Of a stretch of 64,000 bases of DNA, positions 49,174 to 56,558 are shown piece after piece (the first letter of the stretch is position 1; each line of letters begins with the position of its first letter). Both the position numbers and the translations under genes were made by a program. Below the pieces are notes generated by a model that saw only the letters and a list, made by a program, of their open reading frames with translations, was not told where the DNA came from and did not search any database. The DNA lies in assembly GCF_000622365.1 (NCBI RefSeq), contig NZ_JASC01000014.1:62001-126000 (forward strand), read 5' to 3'. The stretch is from Sulfitobacter noctilucae. Lineage in GTDB: Bacteria > Pseudomonadota > Alphaproteobacteria > Rhodobacterales > Rhodobacteraceae.

Positions 49174-50511
49174 CTAAACCGCTTTCGCCGTTTCCGTTTC
49201 AATCGCCGAAGCCATGACATCGACAATCAAATCGATTTCGGCATTTGTCGAGGTAAAGCAGGGTGCCAGCAGCACGTGGTCACCTGACGTGCCGTCGGCG
49301 CAGCCCTGCGATGGATAGCAGATGACCCCGGCTTCTAGCGTTGCTTTGAGGATGCGGCCTGCCATATTCAGTGACACGTCGAACGGCGTTTTGGATACGC
49401 GGTCGGCGACGATTTCAACCGTCCAGAACAACCCGCGTCCGCGGATATCGCCCACCTGCGGATTTTGGTGTAGCCTGCTGCGCAATCCGCTCTCCAGTCG
49501 TTGGCCAAGTCGGCGAACATCGGTCAACAAATCACGGTCTTCTATTTCTTGCATCACGGCCATTGCGCCTGCGGTGGCAACCGCATGCGACATATAAGTG
49601 TGACCGTTCCATAGTTTCCCGCTGCCCGAAAGGATCGCGTTCACCACTTTCTCGGATGCCATTACAGCAGCAATGGGTTGGTACCCTGCACCCAGCCCCT
49701 TGGCCATTGTTGTGATGTCGGCGGCAATGCCTTCTTGCTCCAGCGCGAACAGGCTGCCGGTGCGCCCCATGCCACACATGACCTCATCAGCAATATAGAG
49801 CACACCATAGGTGTCGCAGATCTCGCGGATCCGTTTGAAGTATCCTCGGGGCGCGGGCTGTGTGCCAAGGGACGCACCAACCACGGGTTCGGCAACGAAT
49901 GCAGCGACGGTTTCAGGTCCCAACGCCAGAATGCGGGCTTCCAGCTGGTTCGCCATGCGCAGCGCAAAATCCGCTTCGCTCTCGCCTTCTTTTTGGAAAC
50001 GGTAAGCATAGGCCGCTTCGATGTGCTCAACGTCGATCAACAGGGGCGCGAAGGGCGCACGTCGGCCCGCGTGACCACTGACCGCAAGTGCCGCCAGCGT
50101 ATTGCCATGGTAACTCGGCGCGCGGGCGATGATGCGGGCACGTTCCGGTTGTCCGTTCTCGATATGATACTGACGGGCGAGTTTCAGCGCAGCCTCCATC
50201 GCCTCGGAACCGGACCCCAGATACATCACCCGACCTTCGCCTGTGCCGTCGGGCGCATGGGCGATCAGATAATCAGCCAACTGTTCGGCGGGTTCGTTCG
50301 TAAACAGACCCGTATGCGCAAAGCTGAGCGTCTCCATTTGGCGCGCCACCGCTGCACGCACAGCCGAGTTGTCATGGCCAAGGCTCGACACCGCTGCACC
50401 GCCACAAGCGTCCAGATAGCGCTTGCCGGTGCTGTCGATCAGAAACGATCCCTCCCCCCGGACGATGGTCGGCTGATCCCCGGTCAGGGTGCGGCGCAGG
50501 ACATGGCTCAT
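49174..50511 (-). CDS. Class III aminotransferase (omega-transaminase family)
   Basis: 445 residues. Family signatures: YLGSGSEAMEAALKLARQYH, SYHGNTLAALAVSGHAGRR, LYIADEVMCGMGRTGSLFALE, PLP lysine in ITTMAKGLGAGYQPIAAV, and GDHVLLAPCFTST at the end. These enzymes move the amino group from an omega-amino acid, amine or diamine to pyruvate or 2-oxoglutarate. Convergent with the dehydrogenase gene, 11 bases apart. The MarR-like gene upstream (same strand, 103 bases) may control it. Confidence 0.9.
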   Translation of the reverse strand: MSHVLRRTLTGDQPTIVRGEGSFLIDSTGKRYLDACGGAAVSSLGHDNSAVRAAVARQMETLSFAHTGLFTNEPAEQLADYLIAHAPDGTGEGRVMYLGSGSEAMEAALKLARQYHIENGQPERARIIARAPSYHGNTLAALAVSGHAGRRAPFAPLLIDVEHIEAAYAYRFQKEGESEADFALRMANQLEARILALGPETVAAFVAEPVVGASLGTQPAPRGYFKRIREICDTYGVLYIADEVMCGMGRTGSLFALEQEGIAADITTMAKGLGAGYQPIAAVMASEKVVNAILSGSGKLWNGHTYMSHAVATAGAMAVMQEIEDRDLLTDVRRLGQRLESGLRSRLHQNPQVGDIRGRGLFWTVEIVADRVSKTPFDVSLNMAGRILKATLEAGVICYPSQGCADGTSGDHVLLAPCFTSTNAEIDLIVDVMASAIETETAKAV

Positions 50512-50614
50512 GTGACATTCCTAATTGTAACGGTGGGGCGGCACCTGTGATCAAAGCGTACCTATGCAGCCCATTATCGCGCAAGAGCAGGGCGCTGTCT
50601 GTACTGATTTCGTG

Positions 50615-51142
50615 CTAGAGCGAGGTCGCCGCGCGGCTGGCCTGGTCGTATTGCCCCGAGATCGCGCGCAAACCCGCCGCCATTTCGCGCAGATCGTCGC
50701 CGTTGGTATCTGTCCTACCCAGCCCATCCAGAAAGCAGGACTTTCGGATCGCGCGGTAGGCTTCACACAGCGCAGCCCCCTCGGATGAGGTGCTATAGAA
50801 GACCTCCTTGCCGCGCTTGTCGGTTTCCAGCAGACCTGATTTCACCAGTTTGCGCAGCGCGTAGTTCACGGTGTGGGTGTCTTCGATGTTCAGCAGGAAG
50901 CAAATATCGTTCAACCGCTTTTCGCGGTTGCGGTGATTGGTGTTGTGCAACACCAGAATTTCCAGAGGAGTCAGATCAGCATTGCCTGCCGCCGCCATGC
51001 AGCGCGACATCCAGCGTGTGAAAGCGTTGTAGGCGATGATCATCCCGTATTCGAGTTCTGACGCTTCCCATCCATCCCCTTCGGCAAGATGCCGGGAAGA
51101 TACGATGCGTCTTTGGGGGAGGGATGGCTTGCGGTTCGGCAT
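50615..51142 (-). CDS. Winged-helix MarR-type transcriptional regulator
   Basis: 175 residues. MarR-like winged helix in LTPLEILVLHNTNHRNREKRLNDICFLLNI, VNYALRKLVKSGLLETDKRGKEVFYSTSSEG. The N-terminal 25 residues are basic and likely flexible. The family of predicted MarR-like proteins with this pattern is common next to aminotransferases in Rhodobacterales. Upstream, a perfect TTGTCGACAA palindrome (51178-51187) could be its own operator. Confidence 0.83.
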   Translation of the reverse strand: MPNRKPSLPQRRIVSSRHLAEGDGWEASELEYGMIIAYNAFTRWMSRCMAAAGNADLTPLEILVLHNTNHRNREKRLNDICFLLNIEDTHTVNYALRKLVKSGLLETDKRGKEVFYSTSSEGAALCEAYRAIRKSCFLDGLGRTDTNGDDLREMAAGLRAISGQYDQASRAATSL

Positions 51143-51177
51143 TTGGCGCTCCTTTTTTGCTCAAAAACGCTAACAAC

Positions 51178-51187
51178 TTGTCGACAA
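51178..51187. promoter_or_regulatory. TTGTCGACAA palindrome upstream of MarR-type gene
   Basis: Ten-base perfect palindrome 35 bases upstream of the regulator start. Symmetry does not extend beyond ten bases, so support is modest. Confidence 0.3.
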
Positions 51188-51438
51188 ATTGCAAGGATGG
51201 CCAAGCTATGCGGGTGTGGCCTCCCAGATATAACTCTGTGAGTTGTGGAGTGTGTTAAAAAACACGCGCTGCTGCAAAGTTCGTTTATGTGCTGATCTTA
51301 CCCGATATTTGGCAGAACAAGCCAATATTCGCACGAAATGGAAGTTTCCCGCGTGGCGCGAAACTCAAACGACGCAAGATCACCCCACTTTCGTGAATCC
51401 ATCTTGAAAAACGGTCTTTCCCGAAATGCGCGTTTTTG

Positions 51439-51453
51439 TTAACTTCGAGTTAA
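51439..51453. promoter_or_regulatory. 15-bp dyad upstream of the Hint-domain gene
   Basis: TTAACT, TCG, AGTTAA: perfect six-base arms. Followed by TAATAAAAAAACTG. Could be an operator or a short mRNA stem next to the translation start. Confidence 0.35.
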
Positions 51454-51482
51454 TAAAAAAACTGAGGCAGGCAGAACGAGCA

Positions 51483-52559
51483 ATGAAAACGGGCTTTAAG
51501 GGCACGTTTGTCATCAGCTGGTCGCAAACAGAGATAGACGGTCTTGATGCCGCGCCGGTGCAGAACCTCAAGGTAGGGGCAGCATGGGCATGGCGTGGGG
51601 ACGCAGTTCGGGTCGATGGCCCGAATGATGTATTGCGGCTGGATCAGGCAGACGGCGCAGATAAACTTCGCAAACGAGCGGCACGCATGGTGCATCGCCT
51701 TGTCGGCGCGGCGTTGGAAACAGCACCGCCGGTGCTAAGCGAAGACCAGAAAGACATGCTCGAGACAACGGCGTTGATGGACAATAGTTTTGTCGTCACG
51801 GATGGGGGTCAAAGCTATACCGTTACGCTGATCGAGGTTGGTGGCGGAACGCAGCCGTTGTTGATGTTCCTGAATGAAATCCCGCCGCGAGACTGCGATT
51901 TGTGGATCGTGCATCACACACTGGGTGCCACGCCGCATGATGCCGATAGCGCCGGAAGCGGTGGGGTCATTTGCTTTACCCCCGGCACGCGGATCATGAC
52001 GCCCGAAGGGTTGATGCTGATCGAGGATCTGCGTGAAGGCGACATGATCCAGACCAAGGACAACGGAGCGCAGGCAATCCGTTGGGTCGGCAGCCGGCGC
52101 ATGACAGGTGCACGCCTTTTCGCCATGCCAAAGCTGCGCCCTGTGCGCATTGCGGCGGGGGTGTTGGGCGACGATGTGCCGGACGAGGATCTGATTGTCT
52201 CGCCTGAGCACCGCGTTCTGGTCAAAGGTGCTGTGGCTCAGGATTTGTTCAACACACCCGAGGTGCTGGTCGCAGCCAAGGATCTGATTGATGGCACAGG
52301 GATCACGGTAGATATGAAGCTGCGCGAAGTGACTTATGTGCATCTGCTTCTGGACCGGCATCAGGTGATGTGGGCCAACGGGGTAGAGACAGAGAGCTTC
52401 CATCCGGCTTCAGCTGCACTCAGCACATTGGATGAGGGTGACCGGGCGCGGCTGCTCGCCACGCATCCCGAGCTTGAGTTTGATCCGCATACCTACGGCA
52501 GCTTTGCCCGGCGCAACCTGTCCGCGTCAGAAGCGGCGATTCTCAGGCACGCAGCCTGA
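51483..52559 (+). CDS. Hint (hedgehog/intein) domain protein
   Basis: 358 residues. Residues 1-~160 form a small N-terminal region without known fold. At ~163-320 lies a Hint_2-type domain beginning ICFTPGTRIMTPEGLMLIEDL with nucleophile Cys164, then EGDMIQTKDNGAQAIRWVGS and the late block LIVSPEHRVLVKG, VTYVHLLLDRHQVMWANG. In roseobacters such modules are frequent at the end of secreted RTX-like proteins; here it stands almost alone with no signal peptide. Autocleavage at Cys164 is possible but the C-terminal His-Asn of inteins is not seen. Confidence 0.83.
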   Translation: MKTGFKGTFVISWSQTEIDGLDAAPVQNLKVGAAWAWRGDAVRVDGPNDVLRLDQADGADKLRKRAARMVHRLVGAALETAPPVLSEDQKDMLETTALMDNSFVVTDGGQSYTVTLIEVGGGTQPLLMFLNEIPPRDCDLWIVHHTLGATPHDADSAGSGGVICFTPGTRIMTPEGLMLIEDLREGDMIQTKDNGAQAIRWVGSRRMTGARLFAMPKLRPVRIAAGVLGDDVPDEDLIVSPEHRVLVKGAVAQDLFNTPEVLVAAKDLIDGTGITVDMKLREVTYVHLLLDRHQVMWANGVETESFHPASAALSTLDEGDRARLLATHPELEFDPHTYGSFARRNLSASEAAILRHAA

Positions 52560-52574
52560 GTGCAGGTGCGGAAC

Positions 52575-52594
52575 GCGCGGTCAGCTGTCCGCGC
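52575..52594. terminator. Hairpin between convergent Hint and tlpA-like genes
   Basis: GCGCGG (52575-52580) and CCGCGC (52589-52594) pair around an eight-base loop. It covers the last codons of the tlpA-like gene and lies 16 bases after the Hint stop; may serve both strands. Confidence 0.4.
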
Positions 52595-53150
52595 GGCTGT
52601 CGATCAATGCCTTGATGATGGATTTGGCGCTGTCGCTGTCCCATTTTGCGTCGCCGCGTAGGCGGGCGATCTCGCGTCCTTCGGGGTCGATGATCACACT
52701 GATCGGCAAGCCGAATATGCCCATCTGTGCAGCCAGTGCCTGTTTGGGGTCTTGGTGACGGGGCAGGCTATCAACGCCCGCTTCTTTGAAGAATTTGATG
52801 ATGCCTTGCGGCGAGTTGCGGCCCGTGGCGATGGTCAGCACTTCAAAATCATCGCCGCCGAATTCCTTTTGCAATGCGTTCAGCTGCGGCATTTCCTTGC
52901 GGCAGGGTGCACACCAGGTGGCCCAAAAATTGACCAGCACATATTTGCCGCGCCAGTCTTCAAGCGTGGAGGTGCCTGCATCATCCGCCAGATTGAACGC
53001 CGCATCCGATGTAGATTCAGGCGTATCATGCACAACGAGTTTCTTCATATCACCGTCACGCAGGGGCAGAATGTCGGGGCCTGCGGCAAGGGCAGGGTTT
53101 GCACCTGCCAAAAGGGCCGTATACACGAGGCCGAATATTACTTTTCTCAT
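52581..53150 (-). CDS. TlpA-type thiol:disulfide oxidoreductase
   Basis: 189 residues with a Sec signal ([22 protein letters not shown]). Thioredoxin fold with active site [15 protein letters not shown] and the cis-Pro in [13 protein letters not shown]. Periplasmic reductase for cytochrome c maturation or copper-site assembly. The ATG at 53150 (upstream extension rejected) leaves 22 bases to the divergent argH. Confidence 0.9.
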   Translation of the reverse strand: MRKVIFGLVYTALLAGANPALAAGPDILPLRDGDMKKLVVHDTPESTSDAAFNLADDAGTSTLEDWRGKYVLVNFWATWCAPCRKEMPQLNALQKEFGGDDFEVLTIATGRNSPQGIIKFFKEAGVDSLPRHQDPKQALAAQMGIFGLPISVIIDPEGREIARLRGDAKWDSDSAKSIIKALIDSRADS

Positions 53151-53172
53151 CTGTCCCTCCGAGGGTTCTGAC

Positions 53173-54564
53173 ATGACTGATCACACGTCCAACAAAATGT
53201 GGGGCGGCCGCTTTGCCGCTGGTCCCGATGCCATCATGGAGGCAATTAACGCCTCTATCGGTTTTGACAAGCGCATGGCGGCACAGGACATCGCAGGCAG
53301 TCGCGCACATGCTGCGATGTTGGCCGCAACCGGCATCATCACTGATAGCGACGCCAAAGCGATCCGGGAAGGCTTGCTCACGATCTTGTCAGAGATTGAA
53401 GGCGGGACATTCGAATATTCCACAGCGCTTGAAGACATTCATATGAATGTCGAGGCGCGGCTGAAAGAGGTGATTGGCGAACCGGCGGGCCGGTTGCATA
53501 CGGGCCGGTCGCGCAACGACCAAGTGGCGACCGATTTCAAGCTCTGGGTGCGCGATCAGCTCGATGCTTTCGAGGGTGGCCTCCTCGCGCTTATTCAAGC
53601 GCTCCTCGGACAGGCCGAGGCTGGTGCGGATTGGGTCATGCCGGGCTTTACCCATCTGCAGACGGCACAGCCGGTCACCTGGGGTCATCATATGATGGCT
53701 TATGTCGAGATGTTCGGGCGCGACCTGAGCCGGGTGCGCGATGCCCGCGCACGAATGAACGAAAGCCCTCTTGGTGCGGCTGCTCTGGCAGGCACGTCCT
53801 TTCCAATCGACCGGGAGATGACGGCGCAGGCGCTGGGCTTTGACCGTCCTGCGGCAAATTCACTGGATGCGGTCAGCGACCGGGATTTCGCGCTGGAGTT
53901 TCTGGGGGCTGCCAGCATTTGTGCCATGCACCTGAGCCGCTTTGCCGAGGAATTGGTGATCTGGTCGTCAGCCCAGTTTCGCTTTGTCGCCCTGTCGGAC
54001 CGGTTTTCAACCGGGTCCAGCATTATGCCGCAGAAGAAAAACCCTGATGCCGCAGAGCTGATCCGTGCCAAAGTCGGACGCATCTTTGGCGCGAACACGG
54101 CGCTGATGATGGTGATGAAAGGTCTACCGCTGGCCTATTCCAAGGACATGCAGGAAGACAAGGAACAGGTCTTTGACGCCGCCGATAATTTGATGCTGGC
54201 GCTGGCCGCTATGGAAGGCATGGTGCGCGACATGACCGGACAGCGCGAGAACCTCGCGGCCGCAGCAGGCAGTGGATTTTCCACCGCGACCGATCTTGCC
54301 GATTGGCTCGTGCGGGTACTGGGACTGCCGTTCCGGGACGCGCATCACATCACCGGCGCGCTCGTTGGCATGGCCGAAACGCAGGGCTGTGATCTGCCTG
54401 ACCTGACGCTGGCGCAAATGCAATCTGTGCACGACGGGATTACGGAGGATATTTTCGGCGTTCTGGGCGTGGAAAATTCGGTCAATTCGCGTATGTCTTA
54501 CGGCGGTACAGCCCCTGCGCAGGTGCGCGCACAGATCAAGCGCTGGAAGGACCTTTTGGCATGA
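53173..54564 (+). CDS. argH: Argininosuccinate lyase
   Basis: 463 residues. [20 protein letters not shown] opening, [13 protein letters not shown] (~110-122), [14 protein letters not shown], and the fumarase/lyase signature [12 protein letters not shown]. Cleaves argininosuccinate to arginine and fumarate. ATG 53173 gives the normal N-terminus; the much longer frame upstream is antisense to the tlpA-like gene. Next two genes are overlapped short lipoproteins. Confidence 0.96.
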   Translation: MTDHTSNKMWGGRFAAGPDAIMEAINASIGFDKRMAAQDIAGSRAHAAMLAATGIITDSDAKAIREGLLTILSEIEGGTFEYSTALEDIHMNVEARLKEVIGEPAGRLHTGRSRNDQVATDFKLWVRDQLDAFEGGLLALIQALLGQAEAGADWVMPGFTHLQTAQPVTWGHHMMAYVEMFGRDLSRVRDARARMNESPLGAAALAGTSFPIDREMTAQALGFDRPAANSLDAVSDRDFALEFLGAASICAMHLSRFAEELVIWSSAQFRFVALSDRFSTGSSIMPQKKNPDAAELIRAKVGRIFGANTALMMVMKGLPLAYSKDMQEDKEQVFDAADNLMLALAAMEGMVRDMTGQRENLAAAAGSGFSTATDLADWLVRVLGLPFRDAHHITGALVGMAETQGCDLPDLTLAQMQSVHDGITEDIFGVLGVENSVNSRMSYGGTAPAQVRAQIKRWKDLLA

Positions 54565-54740
54565 GATGGATTTTGGCTATGGGTTTGGGCACGCTCTGTG
54601 CGGCTTGTGGCGCTGACGGTGAGCCGGTTCAGCCCACACGGAATGCGACAATTACTCTATCGGATGCTGGCGTGTCGGGCGGGCTTGGACTTGGGATGAC
54701 GCAAGGTCCCGTTTCGGTATCTGTAGGGTTAGGATTGTGA
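54561..54740 (+). CDS. Small lipoprotein between argH and lysA (first)
   Basis: 59 residues: [20 protein letters not shown] carries a lipobox (CAAC, lipidated Cys16). Mature part is Gly/Ser/Val-rich ([20 protein letters not shown]). ATG overlaps the argH stop (ATGA). It overlaps the next gene by four bases. Function unknown; conserved position in the argH-lysA interval of Rhodobacterales is my recollection, not checked here. Confidence 0.68.
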   Translation: MRWILAMGLGTLCAACGADGEPVQPTRNATITLSDAGVSGGLGLGMTQGPVSVSVGLGL

Positions 54741-54904
54741 AAGGGCTACTTATCGCTGCACTTTTCGCCCTTGTCGCATGTGGTCCGCTGCCGCGTGCCG
54801 AGCGTAGCAACACAGATCCCGCATCGCGGCAGCAACCCAGCGTGGCAACACCTGGCGTACATGTCTCGGGTCATGCCACTGTCGGCGTTGCGAGGGCTTG
54901 GTGA
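54737..54904 (+). CDS. Small lipoprotein between argH and lysA (second)
   Basis: 55 residues from GTG 54737 (GTGA overlap with the previous stop): [20 protein letters not shown] with lipobox VAC, lipidated Cys15; mature part polar, ending GHATVGVARAW. The tight overlap with both neighbours and the intact lipobox support it as a real gene. Function unknown. Confidence 0.62.
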   Translation: MKGLLIAALFALVACGPLPRAERSNTDPASRQQPSVATPGVHVSGHATVGVARAW

Positions 54905-54905
54905 T

Positions 54906-55223
54906 ATGTCGCCTTTGCGGATGATTTTTCTGGCGCTGGCCCTCTGGGGCGCGATCCATCCGATGTACTATTTCATCACCTGGTTCAACGCGAACGGCTA
55001 CGACATCATGGCGATGGTGGATGCCTGGCACGCCAATACAGCGTCCAGCGGTCTAGTCTGGGATCTGACCATTGCGGCTGTCACCCTGACCGTCTGGATC
55101 CTGGCCGAGGTCGCCGTGCGGCGGAACTGGTTCGCCCTGATCGCGATCCCTGCAACCTTTTGCATTGGGGTTTCTTGCGGCTTGCCGCTCTATCTTTTTC
55201 TGCGGACTGCGCCCGTTAAATAG
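54906..55223 (+). CDS. DUF2834 membrane protein
   Basis: 105 residues with three membrane segments: MIFLALALWGAIHPMYYFIT, LVWDLTIAAVTLTVWILAEV and ALIAIPATFCIGVSCGLPLYLF. The spacing and the ATG start one base after the previous stop suggest one operon with argH and lysA. Fits the DUF2834 family; role unknown. Confidence 0.75.
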   Translation: MSPLRMIFLALALWGAIHPMYYFITWFNANGYDIMAMVDAWHANTASSGLVWDLTIAAVTLTVWILAEVAVRRNWFALIAIPATFCIGVSCGLPLYLFLRTAPVK

Positions 55224-55255
55224 GGTGCACTACGGTATATAAGGCCAAAAAGAGA

Positions 55256-56521
55256 ATGGATCATTTCCTTTATCGCGACGGTGCGCTCTACGCCGAGGAT
55301 GTCGCCATCTCCGAAATTGCGGCGGCGGTTGGCACACCATTTTATGTGTATTCCACCGCAACGCTGTTGCGCCATTTTCACTTGTTTGATGATGCGCTCG
55401 ACGGGATGGAGCACTTGGTCTGTTATGCGATGAAGGCCAATTCCAATCAGGCGGTTTTGCAAACTCTTGCGCAGGCAGGGGCCGGCATGGATGTGGTGTC
55501 TGGCGGAGAATACCGCCGGGCACGGGCGGCTGGTGTGCCCGGAGAGCGAATCGTTTTCTCCGGTGTGGGCAAGACGCGAGACGAGATCAGGCTGGCGCTG
55601 GAGGGGGGCATCCGGCAGTTCAATGTCGAGAGCGAACCGGAAATGGCCATTCTCGATGCGGTCGCACAGGAATTGGGCGTTGTTGCGCCGATCACGGTGC
55701 GGGTAAACCCCGATGTGGATGCCAAGACCCATGCGAAGATTGCGACCGGCAAATCCGAGAATAAGTTCGGCATTCCCATTGCCCGTGCGCGTGAAGTCTA
55801 TGCAATGGCCGCTGCGATGCCGGGGTTGGATGTCATCGGTATTGATGTGCACATCGGGTCCCAGCTGACCGACCTCGCCCCGTTCGAGCAGGCCTACCTG
55901 AAAGTTGCGGAGCTGACCGAAACCCTCCGGGCTGATGGGCACCGCATCACGCGGCTTGATCTTGGCGGGGGCCTGGGCATCCCTTACGAGCGAAGCAACG
56001 CCGATCCACCGCTCCCTTCGGACTATGGTGCCTTGGTTCAACGGACGCTGGGCCATCTGGGCTGCGAAATCGAGATCGAGCCGGGACGCTTGATTGCCGG
56101 TAATGCCGGGCTGATGGTCAGTGAGGTGATCTATGTCAAATCAGGCGAGGGGCGCGATTTCCTAATCCTGGACGGGGCGATGAATGATCTCATCCGGCCT
56201 GCGATGTATGAAGCTTATCACGACATTATTCCGGTGATTGAGCCTGCACCGGGCGTGGCACCCGAGCCCATCGATATCGTTGGTCCGGTATGCGAATCCG
56301 GCGACACTTTTGCAAAGCAGCGCAATATGCCGCCGCTTGTTGCAGGTGACCTTGTCGCGTTCCGCTCGGCCGGAGCTTACGGCGCGGTGATGAGCAGCGA
56401 ATACAACTCGCGGCCCCTGATCCCGGAAGTATTGGTGAAAGAGGATCAATTTGCGGTTATCCGCGCACGGCCCACCTTTGACGAAATGATAAATCGCGAT
56501 ACCATACCTGAATGGTTGTAG
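55256..56521 (+). CDS. lysA: Diaminopimelate decarboxylase
   Basis: 421 residues. PLP lysine in CYAMKANSNQAVL (~59-71), HIGSQLTDLAPF, glycine-rich phosphate loop LDLGGGLGIPY, and the catalytic GPVCESGDTFAK. Converts meso-diaminopimelate to lysine. Fold-type III with N-terminal TIM barrel and C-terminal beta domain. Confidence 0.96.
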   Translation: MDHFLYRDGALYAEDVAISEIAAAVGTPFYVYSTATLLRHFHLFDDALDGMEHLVCYAMKANSNQAVLQTLAQAGAGMDVVSGGEYRRARAAGVPGERIVFSGVGKTRDEIRLALEGGIRQFNVESEPEMAILDAVAQELGVVAPITVRVNPDVDAKTHAKIATGKSENKFGIPIARAREVYAMAAAMPGLDVIGIDVHIGSQLTDLAPFEQAYLKVAELTETLRADGHRITRLDLGGGLGIPYERSNADPPLPSDYGALVQRTLGHLGCEIEIEPGRLIAGNAGLMVSEVIYVKSGEGRDFLILDGAMNDLIRPAMYEAYHDIIPVIEPAPGVAPEPIDIVGPVCESGDTFAKQRNMPPLVAGDLVAFRSAGAYGAVMSSEYNSRPLIPEVLVKEDQFAVIRARPTFDEMINRDTIPEWL

Positions 56522-56558
56522 GGCTATTCTGCCCGGCAACTGATGGGAGCCAAACGGA

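Larger units (their letters stand above)
51143..51482. other. 340-bp intergenic region before the Hint-domain gene
   Basis: Holds the divergent promoters of the MarR-type and Hint-domain genes. An imperfect stem AGTTTC...GAAACT (51343-51365 region) and a dyad TTAACTTCGAGTTAA at 51439-51453, 30 bases before the Hint start, are visible. No gene was recognised; a 19-codon in-frame extension of the Hint gene from ATG 51426 lacks a ribosome site. Confidence 0.4.
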
